A DNA stretch of 37,587 nt. It comes from Lachnospiraceae bacterium (GTDB taxonomy: Bacteria; Bacillota; Clostridia; Lachnospirales; Lachnospiraceae). Below, piece after piece: positions 1 to 7,300 of this stretch (position 1 is its first letter; the number at the start of each line of letters is the position of its first letter). The position numbers and the translations under genes are program-made. The notes under the pieces are model-generated. The model had not been told where the DNA came from. It saw only the letters and a list, made by a program, of their open reading frames with translations, and did no database searches. The DNA lies in assembly GCA_014804245.1 (NCBI GenBank), contig JAAVAE010000053.1, positions 1 to 37,587 of the forward strand, read 5' to 3'.

Positions 1-2
1 CT

Positions 3-293
3 GGAATTATAAAACTTGTCATTCCGCTAAAGCACATAATCTTTACAGAACCGTTCATAGCAGACGGAGAGTGCTTATGTGCTTTTTGGGCTGACAAGTC
101 CAGAAATGATTTTATCCAAAACAGGCAGGAAGATTTCTGCCCGTCAACGCAGGTTGGCGTGTGTACCTTGAAAACTGAATATGTAAATCCATACGGGACG
201 TGTGGGATGTGCGGAGCCGCTATGCGGACACGCCAAGAACTGTCTGCTTCCATTTTTATATGGAAGTGTATACGAGGGAATATTGAAATCTGA
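3..293 (+). CDS. Reading frame cut by left window edge; possible tail of a cysteine-rich KTR-like mobile-element protein
   Basis: This frame is open from the first bases to a TGA at 291-293 and has no start inside the window, so any gene would begin to the left. The predicted 96-residue stretch contains scattered cysteines and a CGMC pair near residues 67-70. The early part, with a V-x-x-L spacing followed by TEP, loosely resembles the end of the small cysteine-rich KTR proteins often found beside resistance genes in Tn916-like elements. In those, the protein usually ends soon after the EP motif, so the later codons here may not be translated. A hairpin with a T run (29-87) lies inside the frame, which argues against its being wholly coding. 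I hold the identification weakly. Confidence 0.22.
   Translation, partial: GIIKLVIPLKHIIFTEPFIADGECLCAFWADKSRNDFIQNRQEDFCPSTQVGVCTLKTEYVNPYGTCGMCGAAMRTRQELSASIFIWKCIRGNIEI
29..87 (+). terminator. Long-loop hairpin with T run, possible terminator of the upstream element gene
   Basis: The arms at 29-39 and 75-85 are perfectly complementary over 11 bp (AAAGCACATAA and its reverse complement), and the second arm runs into five Ts at 83-87. The 35-nt loop can fold a small inner CCGT/ACGG stem. It could end transcription of a gene lying left of the window. The long loop makes it weaker than a classical terminator. Confidence 0.35.
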
Positions 294-575
294 TATTGAA
301 GTTAAGGCAGTGAGCGATGAATGTCTGGCAAAAAGTGTAGCAGTTACATGAGGCAATGAGGCATATCTTTGATAATGATACTTCCGGAATTTTCCGGTCA
401 TTTTGGAATGACGGTGCGATACCGATGTGGACAGTGTAATGAGCTGTCACCTGTATGTGTTTTTTTGAAAGAGTTTAGAGAGAAGTTTTGTCCGCTGATG
501 AGAGCCTGGAAAGAGTTTCGTGGTTGTCATGGGCAGATAAAGTACTGTTCATATTAAACAAGAATGGGGGTGTTG
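294..575. other. Element DNA with no convincing gene
   Basis: Between the partial frame and the excisionase I find no open frame with a ribosome binding site and family resemblance. In related Tn916-type elements this interval often carries small regulatory genes (sigma-like or helix-turn-helix proteins), but nothing of that kind is recognisable here. It may be a decayed or untranslated leader for the excisionase. Confidence 0.35.
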
Positions 576-809
576 ATGATAGATAATATGAGTAGAAATA
601 CATATGGTAAGTCTGTTCCGGTATGGGAGAAGTATATGCTGACGGTTGATGAAGCTGTGCAGTATTTTGGAATTGGCGAAAAGAAGATAAGAACATTGAT
701 TTCAGAAAATATGGGAACAGATTACTGTTTTACAGTTCAGATAGGGAACAAGTCTTTGATAAATCGGCACAAGTTTGAAGATTTTCTTAATCAGACCACT
801 TCTATTTAG
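576..809 (+). CDS. xis: Excisionase of Tn916 family
   Basis: A 77-residue basic protein. The section V-W-E-K-Y-x-L-T-x-D-E-A-x-x-Y-F-x-I-G-E-x-K-I-R matches the start of the Tn916 Xis winged-helix fold, and the C-terminal KFEDFL helix also fits. Xis bends DNA at the element ends and steers the integrase towards excision. I chose the ATG at 576 because GGGGGTG lies a few bases before it; the frame stays open to 564 and there is another ATG at 588. It lies 124 bp before the integrase in the same direction, the usual order at the right end of these elements. Family recognition is from memory of Tn916 Xis, not from a search. Confidence 0.85.
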   Translation: MIDNMSRNTYGKSVPVWEKYMLTVDEAVQYFGIGEKKIRTLISENMGTDYCFTVQIGNKSLINRHKFEDFLNQTTSI

Positions 810-859
810 ATACACTAAAAATGAGAAAAAAATAAATATAAAAATGTAACACTTTAACG

Positions 860-888
860 TGGAAAAGCAGCCCTGGCTATGGTATAAT
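860..888 (+). promoter_or_regulatory. Probable integrase promoter with extended -10
   Basis: TATAAT at 883-888 is preceded by TG one base upstream (880-881), giving an extended -10. A weak -35-like TGGAAA lies at 860-865 with a 17-bp spacer. Transcription would begin near 895. That is after the ATG at 859 at which the integrase frame could formally open, and it supports the TTG start at 934. Confidence 0.6.
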
Positions 889-933
889 GAGTATATCGTG
901 CTAGGGTTTCTTCGTGGAAAGGAGCGGAGGCGT

Positions 934-2163
934 TTGAGCGAAAAAAAACGTGACCAGAAAAGGCGTGACAAAAAGGGGCGTATTTTGCGGAACGGAGAAA
1001 ACCAGAGAACAGACGGAAGATATGCGTTTGTATATACAGACTGTTTTGGAAAACAGAAATTTTTATACAGCTGGAAGCTGGAGTCCACTGACCCATTGCC
1101 AGCCGGGCGCAGACCATGCAAGTCATTAAGGGAAAAAGAAAAAGAAGTCTTAAAAGATATTGATAATGGTGTTATCCCTTATGGCGGTAATTTGACAGTC
1201 CTTGAGTTGGTAAAAAAGTATATTAAACAGAAAACAGGTGTCCGGCACAACACAGAAGCTAATTATAACTTTGTCATCAACATTATCAAGAAAGAAGATT
1301 TTGGAACAAAGAGGATTGATAAAGTCAAGTTGTCGGATGCAAAAGCGTGGCTGATTAAGTTACAGGCAGATGGCAGGGGATACAGCACAATACATACAGT
1401 TCGAGGGGTTGTAAGACCAGCTTTCCAAATGGCAGTTGATGATGATCTGCTACGCAAGAATCCGTTTGAATTTCAATTATGTACTGTTGTTGTCAATGAC
1501 AGTGTTACCAGAGAAGCAATAACGAGGAAACAGGAGAGGTCTTTTCTTGAGTTTGTGAAGAACGATAAACATTTCTGCAAGTATTATGAAGGAATTTATA
1601 TCCTGTTCAAGACAGGACTTCGTATTTCAGAATTTGTTGGTCTGCAAAAATCGGATATAGATTTTGAAGAAAACACGATAAAGGTAGATCATCAGTTGCA
1701 GAGAAAGAGGGATATGGAGTATATCATTGAAGAAACCAAGACCCTGAATGGTGAACGGGTTCTTCCAATGACAAAGGAAGTCAGGGAATGTTTTGAAGTG
1801 ATTATTTCAAAACGAAGGAAGCCGAAAGCAGAACCTACAGTCAGAGATAAGAACGGAAAGCTGTATCATGGTTTTCTCTATCTGGATCAAAATGATATGC
1901 CGATGGTGGCACTTCATTGGGAAAAATATTTTCAGCACATATTAACTAAATACAATAGCATCTATAAAGAGGAGCTGCCTAAAATAACACCTCATGTATG
2001 CAGGCATACTTATTGCAGCAATATGGCAAAGTCGGGAATGAATCCGAAAACACTCCAATATCTTATGGGGCATTCGGACATCGGTGTGACATTGAATACA
2101 TACACCCATTTAGGTCTTGATGATGCGAAGGAAGAAGTAGATCGCATTGCGGCAATGGCATAG
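934..2163 (+). CDS. int: Tyrosine integrase of Tn916 family
   Basis: A 409-residue tyrosine recombinase that cuts and rejoins element ends with the target. The N terminus (S-E-K-K-R-D, then G-R-I-L, DGRYAF and SWKLESTDPLPAGRRP) closely follows the arm-binding domain of Tn916 Int. The catalytic domain shows the first arginine in LFKTGLRISEF, an H-x-x-R box in TPHVCRHTYC, a later histidine in LMGHSDI and the nucleophile tyrosine in LNTYTHLG. The frame is open back to an ATG at 859, but the TTG at 934 has a good GGAGCGGAGG ribosome binding site, follows the likely promoter and restores the family's normal length of about 405 residues. It is the last gene of the mobile element before chromosomal DNA. 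No key residue is missing, so it should be active. Confidence 0.93.
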   Translation: MSEKKRDQKRRDKKGRILRNGENQRTDGRYAFVYTDCFGKQKFLYSWKLESTDPLPAGRRPCKSLREKEKEVLKDIDNGVIPYGGNLTVLELVKKYIKQKTGVRHNTEANYNFVINIIKKEDFGTKRIDKVKLSDAKAWLIKLQADGRGYSTIHTVRGVVRPAFQMAVDDDLLRKNPFEFQLCTVVVNDSVTREAITRKQERSFLEFVKNDKHFCKYYEGIYILFKTGLRISEFVGLQKSDIDFEENTIKVDHQLQRKRDMEYIIEETKTLNGERVLPMTKEVRECFEVIISKRRKPKAEPTVRDKNGKLYHGFLYLDQNDMPMVALHWEKYFQHILTKYNSIYKEELPKITPHVCRHTYCSNMAKSGMNPKTLQYLMGHSDIGVTLNTYTHLGLDDAKEEVDRIAAMA

Positions 2164-2216
2164 CTGATTCGATACTGAGATGTAACAATTAAGCAGTACC
2201 TAAGCGGAAAAAGTCT

Positions 2217-2262
2217 TTAGTAAAATTGAAAAATGAAGTGATTTTACTAAGATTTTTACTAA
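2217..2262. repeat. Three copies of TTTTACTAA beyond int: candidate integrase arm-binding sites near the element end
   Basis: TTTTACTAA occurs at 2242-2250 and again at 2254-2262, exactly 12 bp apart, and once inverted (TTAGTAAAA) at 2217-2225. Tn916-family integrases bind short repeated arm sites inside each element end, 100-200 bp from int, so the position fits. The exact junction with the chromosome cannot be seen without an empty-site sequence. It should lie between about 2263 and the phosphatase ribosome binding site at 2366-2371. Confidence 0.45.
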
Positions 2263-2381
2263 ATTTGGATGACAAAATATACTAACATATGCTACGATAT
2301 GCGAAGAAAAAGCAGAAAACAGTCTGTCAGAGAAAATCGCAGAAGTGGCGTAAAACCAGCATTTTAAGGAGATTTAGAGCA

Positions 2382-2834
2382 TTGATAAAGATTTTATTCG
2401 TCTGCCACGGCAACATCTGCCGCAGCACTATGGCCGAGAGCGTCATGACCTACATGGTACGTCAAAAGGGCCTGCAGGATAGTTTCCATATTTTTTCCGC
2501 GGCCACCAGCAGAGAAGAAACCGGCAATCCGCCTCACCACGGAACAGTCAATAAGCTCAGACAGATGGGAATACCTTTGGTGCCCCATCGTGCAGTGCAG
2601 ATGACCAAACGGGATTATGAAGAATATGATTATTTGATCGGTATGGACGAATGGAATATCAGGAATATGCTCCGCATTACAGGAAAAGATCCGGAGCACA
2701 AGATCAAGAAGCTCTTGGAATTTACTGACAGCAACAGAGATATTGCGGATCCCTGGTATACAGGAGATTTCGACATAACTTTTGATGATATTGAAGAGGG
2801 ATGTAAAGCACTCCTCAAATACCTTGGATTTTAA
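2382..2834 (+). CDS. Low-molecular-weight protein tyrosine phosphatase
   Basis: A 150-residue enzyme of the arsenate-reductase/LMW-PTP fold, predicted to remove phosphate from phosphotyrosine in cytoplasmic proteins. The P-loop CHGNICRS places the nucleophile cysteine at residue 8 and the phosphate-binding arginine at 14. The general acid is D123 in the DPWYTGD motif. The TTG start at 2382 follows AAGGAG (2366-2371) and gives the standard family length; the frame is open back to 2289, but that extra basic stretch is not part of the family. In some Firmicutes these enzymes control capsule or exopolysaccharide synthesis, but the neighbours give no such evidence here. The mobile element ends immediately upstream and may have replaced the native promoter. 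Confidence 0.9.
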   Translation: MIKILFVCHGNICRSTMAESVMTYMVRQKGLQDSFHIFSAATSREETGNPPHHGTVNKLRQMGIPLVPHRAVQMTKRDYEEYDYLIGMDEWNIRNMLRITGKDPEHKIKKLLEFTDSNRDIADPWYTGDFDITFDDIEEGCKALLKYLGF

Positions 2835-2858
2835 ACAGAAAAATTTTAAACAGAAAAA
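2829..2858. repeat. 15-bp tandem duplication at the phosphatase stop
   Basis: TTTTAAACAGAAAAA occurs at 2829-2843 and again at 2844-2858. The first copy contains the phosphatase stop codon and the second runs into the terminator stem. This looks like a recent slippage duplication. Confidence 0.75.
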
Positions 2859-2889
2859 TGCCCCGGCGAAAAGAACAGCGCCGGGGCAT
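2858..2889 (-). terminator. Strong GC-rich terminator hairpin, best oriented for minus-strand transcription
   Basis: An 11-bp perfect stem (ATGCCCCGGCG at 2858-2868 with its complement at 2879-2889) has a 10-nt loop. On the minus strand it is followed by a run of Ts (complement of the As at 2854-2858), as expected for a terminator of the oxidoreductase transcript that ends at 3077. On the plus strand there is no T run, but the stem could still protect the phosphatase mRNA 3' end. Confidence 0.75.
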
Positions 2890-3076
2890 AAATTATGTGA
2901 AGTCAAATACCCCGCAGCAAGCTGACGAGGCATCAAACTTACAGCTCCGCAGCGCTGTAGGTATTCGCCCCTCGCATCAGTCGCCAAATATCGTAAACGT
3001 AAAATTTGACCCTTACCTAATATCTGCACCAGCGCGGCTGCTTGGCTCGCTGCTCGCAGGAATATAGCAACAGAAA

Positions 3077-4093
3077 TTACCCTTTGATTTTTTTAACCGC
3101 TTCATCCAGGGCAGATACAACTTTGTCACACCAGGCGTCGAATTCAGGGTCTTCTCTTTGACATTCCGGATGGGACAGTACATATTCCACTGTGGCTTTA
3201 AGCCCCTGATCAGCACGTACCGAAGCAGTAAAGCCGGGAACCAGTCTTTTTAATTTCCTGTTGTCAAAGACCACAGTATTGGCCTTGTCACCGAGAAGGC
3301 TTCCTGCAAAATCATAATCACTGCAGGCATCCAGAAATTCCGATGAAACGTGGACAGCATTCAGCTTTACGCCGAGAGCATCTGCTACGATTTCATAAAT
3401 CTGATTCCAGGTCAGAGATTCATCGGAAGTGATCTGTACAGCTTCGCCGATAGCATGTACATTGCCCATAAGCCCTACAAAGCCTTTGGCAAAGTCGGAA
3501 TTATGCGTCAGTGTCCAGAGAGAAGTACCGTCTCCGTGAATAATAACGGGCTTACCTTCAAGCATACGCTTTAGTGTAGTATAGCTTCCGTTATTCCCAT
3601 GGGCGCCCAGAGGAACGGAACGTTCATCATAAGTGTGGCTGGGACGGACAATAGTAACAGGAAATCCTTCTTCCCTGTATAACTTCATAAGATATTCTTC
3701 TCCGGCAATCTTGTTTCTGGAATATTCCCAGTAAGGATTGGCAAGAGGAGTACCCTCATTGATCCTGTAGTCAGAGAGTGGTTTCTGATAAGCAGAAGCG
3801 GAGCTGATATAGATAAACTGTTTCGTTTTACCTTTAAACAGCCTGTGATCTCTTTCAAGCTGAGCAGGAGTAAAGGCAATAAAATCAGCCACTACATCAA
3901 AGGACAGATCCTTGATCAGTGCAGATATAGCTTCTTCATCGTTGATATCTGATTTTAATTCAATGAGGTCTCCTGACAGACCTGTATTCCGTGAGCCTCT
4001 GTTGATCAGATAAAGGGTATGTCCCTCAGCTAGTATAAGCCGGGAAATCGCCATACTGATAGTGCCCGTTCCTCCAATAAATAATACTTTCAT
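3077..4093 (-). CDS. NAD-dependent epimerase/dehydratase (extended SDR) family protein
   Basis: A 338-residue extended short-chain dehydrogenase. The nucleotide-binding loop GGTGTIS is at residues 8-14 after the first beta strand, and the catalytic Y-x-x-x-K appears as YSRNK. The sequence from YISSASAY through VRPSHTYDER is typical of sugar-nucleotide epimerase-like SDRs with an NAD(P) cofactor. The actual substrate is not readable; some close relatives are called RNA-binding or isoflavone-reductase-like without firm function. An AGGAGG ribosome binding site precedes the ATG. It lies 76 bp downstream of the flippase gene on the same strand and may be partly co-transcribed with it. Confidence 0.82.
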   Translation of the reverse strand: MKVLFIGGTGTISMAISRLILAEGHTLYLINRGSRNTGLSGDLIELKSDINDEEAISALIKDLSFDVVADFIAFTPAQLERDHRLFKGKTKQFIYISSASAYQKPLSDYRINEGTPLANPYWEYSRNKIAGEEYLMKLYREEGFPVTIVRPSHTYDERSVPLGAHGNNGSYTTLKRMLEGKPVIIHGDGTSLWTLTHNSDFAKGFVGLMGNVHAIGEAVQITSDESLTWNQIYEIVADALGVKLNAVHVSSEFLDACSDYDFAGSLLGDKANTVVFDNRKLKRLVPGFTASVRADQGLKATVEYVLSHPECQREDPEFDAWCDKVVSALDEAVKKIKG

Positions 4094-4133
4094 GGAAATA
4101 CCTCCTACAAAATGTTTTTATAACCCTGTTTTC

Positions 4134-4139
4134 ATTATA
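4134..4139 (-). promoter_or_regulatory. Possible -10 box for the SDR gene
   Basis: On the minus strand TATAAT lies 41 bp before the ATG of the oxidoreductase. No good -35 hexamer stands at 16-18 bp, so this is a weak call. It would allow transcription separate from the flippase gene upstream. Confidence 0.35.
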
Positions 4140-4169
4140 ACGTTTTTTCCACAAAAGCATAGGACAATT

Positions 4170-5507
4170 TTAATAATACTGTTTTACCGCATATAAACAC
4201 AGCAGAGTCTGGACCAGCTGGCTGATAAGTAATCCCCACAGATAACCGTTGATCCCAAATATCGGAATCAGGAAGAATACGAAGCCAAGACGTACGATAA
4301 GACTGACCATGCTGTATGCAAATGTAAGTCCGGTCTTGCCAAGACCGTTCAGGATACTGTTAAGAGTACTTGCAATGTACATCATGGGGCACAGAAATCC
4401 CAGAATCATAATAAAATTGCCTGCTGTTTCGTTCTGATACAGAAGTTTTCCCAGGAAACGACCGAAAACAAAAAATACGGAAGTAAATATAATACCTAAG
4501 AAAAAGCCGTATTGTATGGATTTATGAACTGCTTTTGCAATGGCCTTTTTGTTGCCTGCCGCATCTGCTTCGGAGACAGCAGGAAGGAGAAGAACACAGA
4601 TAGAGCCGGTGATGGCGTTTGGGAAAAGAATAAGAGGCAGGGCCATACCGGTCAGTACGCCATATGCACTTAGGGCAGCCGCATGGCCATATCCGTAAAT
4701 CATCAGTTTGTTTGGAATAAAAATAGATTCCACGCTCATCAGAAAATTAATGATGACCCTGTTAAGGGAAAAGGGAACAGCCAGGTTTAACAGCCGGGAG
4801 GAAGCTGAGGACAGTTCTTTCAGGCTGATAGGAAGGAGAGAGTAATTCCTGGGAAGTACGTGTTCGAAGTGGGCTTTAATGGCGATCAGGGATACGATCA
4901 TGGATGCACTTTCTCCGACTACAAGGCCTACTACCGCAAAGCTGATGGTAGGGACCATTCCCCTTTGCAGGCAAAAGTAATAGATGGCATAGACACTTCC
5001 CACTCGCACCAGCTGTTCGGAAAGCTGGCAGAGAGAAGGAACCGCAGTTTTCTTTATGCCGTAAAAATAACCATTGATACAGGAATGCACGGTGGCCATG
5101 GGAATGGATAAAGATATAATTCTAAGCAGCGGTGCAGTCCGCTCTTCCAGCAAAAAGTAAGCAGCGATTTCATCCGCATAACAATAAATACCCAGGGTGC
5201 ACAGCACAGAAACTGCCATGGCGATCAAAAAGCCTGAAAGCAGATGGGTAAAAGAATAACGATAGTCTTTGGTAACAGTTTCTCTGGCTACAAATTTGGA
5301 AATGGCAGTCTGCATACCGGCGGCAGTCAGGGAAAAGGTAAGGGCTAACACGGGAGATGTTAATTGATAGATACCCATGCCCTCTGCACCAAAGACCCGG
5401 GAGAGGAAGATGCGGTAAAAAAATCCGATAAAGCGGCTTGCAAAGCCGGTAAGAGTCAAAATGATGGTTCCTGTAATAAGAGGATTTTTGTGATTAAGTC
5501 GCTGCAT
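4170..5507 (-). CDS. SpoVB/PST-type polysaccharide flippase (MOP superfamily)
   Basis: A 445-residue integral membrane protein with about 12-14 hydrophobic segments. The opening (NPLITGTIILTLTGFASRFIGFFYRIFLSR followed by GAEGMGIYQL) is characteristic of the SpoVB/MurJ-like branch of the MOP exporters, which flip lipid-linked precursors across the cytoplasmic membrane. In spore formers SpoVB acts in cortex peptidoglycan synthesis, but many Clostridia have several paralogues, so the cargo is uncertain. The start has only a weak ribosome binding site. The gene diverges from the nifS operon across 140 bp. A role in exporting envelope lipid-linked sugars would suit the glycosyltransferases later in the window, though distance and orientation give no direct link. 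Confidence 0.85.
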   Translation of the reverse strand: MQRLNHKNPLITGTIILTLTGFASRFIGFFYRIFLSRVFGAEGMGIYQLTSPVLALTFSLTAAGMQTAISKFVARETVTKDYRYSFTHLLSGFLIAMAVSVLCTLGIYCYADEIAAYFLLEERTAPLLRIISLSIPMATVHSCINGYFYGIKKTAVPSLCQLSEQLVRVGSVYAIYYFCLQRGMVPTISFAVVGLVVGESASMIVSLIAIKAHFEHVLPRNYSLLPISLKELSSASSRLLNLAVPFSLNRVIINFLMSVESIFIPNKLMIYGYGHAAALSAYGVLTGMALPLILFPNAITGSICVLLLPAVSEADAAGNKKAIAKAVHKSIQYGFFLGIIFTSVFFVFGRFLGKLLYQNETAGNFIMILGFLCPMMYIASTLNSILNGLGKTGLTFAYSMVSLIVRLGFVFFLIPIFGINGYLWGLLISQLVQTLLCLYAVKQYY

Positions 5508-5557
5508 AGAAACACCAGATGTAGGTCGTTATTGATAAATATATGCGGTCGGCAACA

Positions 5558-5586
5558 TTGACAGAACAGCTTATACATGGTATATT
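5558..5586 (+). promoter_or_regulatory. SigA-type promoter of the nifS-nifU-mnmA operon
   Basis: A perfect TTGACA at 5558-5563 and TATATT at 5581-5586 are separated by exactly 17 bp. The expected start point is near 5593, about 55 bp before the nifS ATG. Confidence 0.8.
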
Positions 5587-5599
5587 GAGGCATAGAAAA

Positions 5600-5616
5600 C
5601 CTAGTTGTTTACTAGG
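5600..5616. promoter_or_regulatory. Operator-like palindrome just after the nifS promoter
   Basis: CCTAGT and ACTAGG form a perfect inverted repeat around a 5-bp centre (TGTTT). It lies about +7 to +23 relative to the predicted transcription start, where a bound repressor would block initiation. No regulator gene is adjacent, although related clusters often begin with an Rrf2/IscR-type gene. The identity of the binding protein is inference. Confidence 0.5.
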
Positions 5617-5647
5617 GAAAAGTGGTTGGAAGGAATGAGTAACAATT

Positions 5648-6829
5648 ATGGATAAAATAATATATCTTGATAATGCAGCTACTACCCGCATGTCAAAAGA
5701 GGCAGTAGATGCCATGCTTCCGTTTTTAGCAGAGCATTACGGCAATGCCAGCAGTATTTATTCTCTGGGTACAGAAAGTAAAAAGGCCATGACAGAGGTA
5801 CGTGAGACCATTGCCCGTAGTATTGGTGCAACGCCTCAGGAGATCTATTTTACCGGCGGAGGATCTGAAGCGGATAACTGGGCTTTGGTGGCAACGGCTG
5901 AAGCTTATGCCGATAAAGGAAAGCACATTATTACCTCTAAAATAGAGCATCATGCTGTTTTGCATACCTGCGAATATTTACAAAAAAGAGGGTTTGAGAT
6001 CACCTATGTAGGTGTGGATGAGAACGGAATCCTGAAACTGGATGAGCTTAAAAAAGCCATTCGCCCGGATACGATTCTGATTTCTGTTATGTTTGCCAAC
6101 AATGAGATCGGAACCATACAGCCCATCAAAGAAATCGGAGAAATTGCAAAAGAACGCGGTATCCTGTTCCATACAGATGCCGTACAGGCATACTGCCATG
6201 TTCCCATTCATGTGGAAGAGTATCATATTGACATGCTTTCAGCAAGCGCACATAAAATAAACGGGCCTAAAGGAATCGGTTTCCTTTATATCAGAAAAGG
6301 AATCAAGATCCGTTCCTTCATTCATGGCGGACAGCAGGAAAGAGGCCGGCGTGCCGGAACGGAGAACATACCCGGTATCGCAGGTTTTGGCGCGGCAGTT
6401 GATAAAGCAGTCGCTTCTCTGGAAGAGCGCATGGCCAGGGAAACAGAGCTTCGGGATTATCTGATCAGACGGATTTCGGAAGAAATACCTTATTGCAGAT
6501 TAAATGGTGACCGCGAAAAGCGGCTTCCCAATAATGTGAACTTTAGTTTCCGGTTCATAGAAGGAGAATCCCTTCTTATCATGCTGGATATGAAAGGAAT
6601 CTGTGCTTCAAGCGGTTCAGCCTGCACGTCAGGTTCACTGGATCCTTCCCATGTAATGCTTGCGATAGGGCTTCCCCATGAAATTGCACATGGCTCCTTA
6701 AGGCTTACTTTGAGTGAAGAAAACACCAGAGAAGAGCTCGATTATGCAGTTGACAGCATAAAAGAAATTGTAGCAAAATTAAGGAAGATGTCTCCTCTGT
6801 ATGAGGATTTTGTTAAAAAGAGTGAATAA
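5648..6829 (+). CDS. nifS: Cysteine desulfurase, NifS/IscS family
   Basis: A 393-residue PLP enzyme that removes sulfur from cysteine as an enzyme-bound persulfide and hands it to scaffold or tRNA-thiolation partners. The PLP lysine is K203 in SASAHK, and HHAVLH (around residues 101-106) carries the cofactor-stacking histidine. The persulfide cysteine is C326 in SSGSACTSGS, in the long flexible loop of class I enzymes. Length and start are standard, and a GGAAGGA ribosome binding site lies upstream. It is followed by a NifU/IscU scaffold with a 13-bp gap and then mnmA, so it probably serves both Fe-S assembly and 2-thiouridine synthesis. The symbol follows the clostridial convention; iscS would be equally defensible. 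Confidence 0.95.
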   Translation: MDKIIYLDNAATTRMSKEAVDAMLPFLAEHYGNASSIYSLGTESKKAMTEVRETIARSIGATPQEIYFTGGGSEADNWALVATAEAYADKGKHIITSKIEHHAVLHTCEYLQKRGFEITYVGVDENGILKLDELKKAIRPDTILISVMFANNEIGTIQPIKEIGEIAKERGILFHTDAVQAYCHVPIHVEEYHIDMLSASAHKINGPKGIGFLYIRKGIKIRSFIHGGQQERGRRAGTENIPGIAGFGAAVDKAVASLEERMARETELRDYLIRRISEEIPYCRLNGDREKRLPNNVNFSFRFIEGESLLIMLDMKGICASSGSACTSGSLDPSHVMLAIGLPHEIAHGSLRLTLSEENTREELDYAVDSIKEIVAKLRKMSPLYEDFVKKSE

Positions 6830-6842
6830 AGGAGCGGCACAT

Positions 6843-7286
6843 ATGTACAGTGAAAAGGTAATGGATCATTTTAATAATCCCAGAAATGTAGGGGAAATTG
6901 AAGACGCAAGCGGAGTGGGTACTGTCGGCAATGCCAAGTGCGGCGACATCATGCGTATTTATCTGGATATTGATGAAAATCAGATCATCAGGGACTGTAA
7001 GTTCAAGACTTTTGGATGCGGGGCAGCGGTTGCTACCAGCAGTATGGCAACAGAGCTTGTAAAGGGCAAGACCATACAGGAAGCCATGCAGGTGACTAAT
7101 AAGGCAGTTATGGAAGCACTTGACGGACTGCCGCCTGTGAAGGTACACTGCTCACTTTTGGCAGAGGAAGCGATTCATGCAGCTTTGTGGGATTATGCAG
7201 AAAAAAATCATATCACCATAGAAGGTCTGGAAAAACCCAAATCGGATATTCATGAGGGAGAAGAAGCAGTGGAGGAAGAATACTAA
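6843..7286 (+). CDS. nifU: Fe-S cluster scaffold, NifU/IscU-type
   Basis: A 147-residue scaffold on which clusters are built from iron and the sulfur delivered by the desulfurase. The ligands are C33 (followed by G-D35), C59 (FGCGAA) and C103 (VHCS), the standard Cys-Asp-Cys-Cys arrangement of IscU-like proteins. It lacks the ferredoxin-like middle and Nfu C-terminal domains of full-length nitrogenase NifU, so it is the short form; the C terminus is an acidic tail. The ATG at 6843 follows AAAGGAG; the frame opens upstream inside nifS, but this is the sensible start. It lies between nifS and mnmA in one operon. Confidence 0.94.
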   Translation: MYSEKVMDHFNNPRNVGEIEDASGVGTVGNAKCGDIMRIYLDIDENQIIRDCKFKTFGCGAAVATSSMATELVKGKTIQEAMQVTNKAVMEALDGLPPVKVHCSLLAEEAIHAALWDYAEKNHITIEGLEKPKSDIHEGEEAVEEEY

Positions 7287-7300
7287 AAGGAATTTGAACT

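Noticed and set aside
369..557. 62-codon plus-strand frame in the element before xis
   Set aside because: No clear ribosome binding site and no similarity to regulatory proteins of such elements.
2394..3029. 211-codon minus-strand frame across the phosphatase and its terminator
   Set aside because: It spans the strong terminator hairpin and is antisense to the phosphatase; no ribosome binding site.
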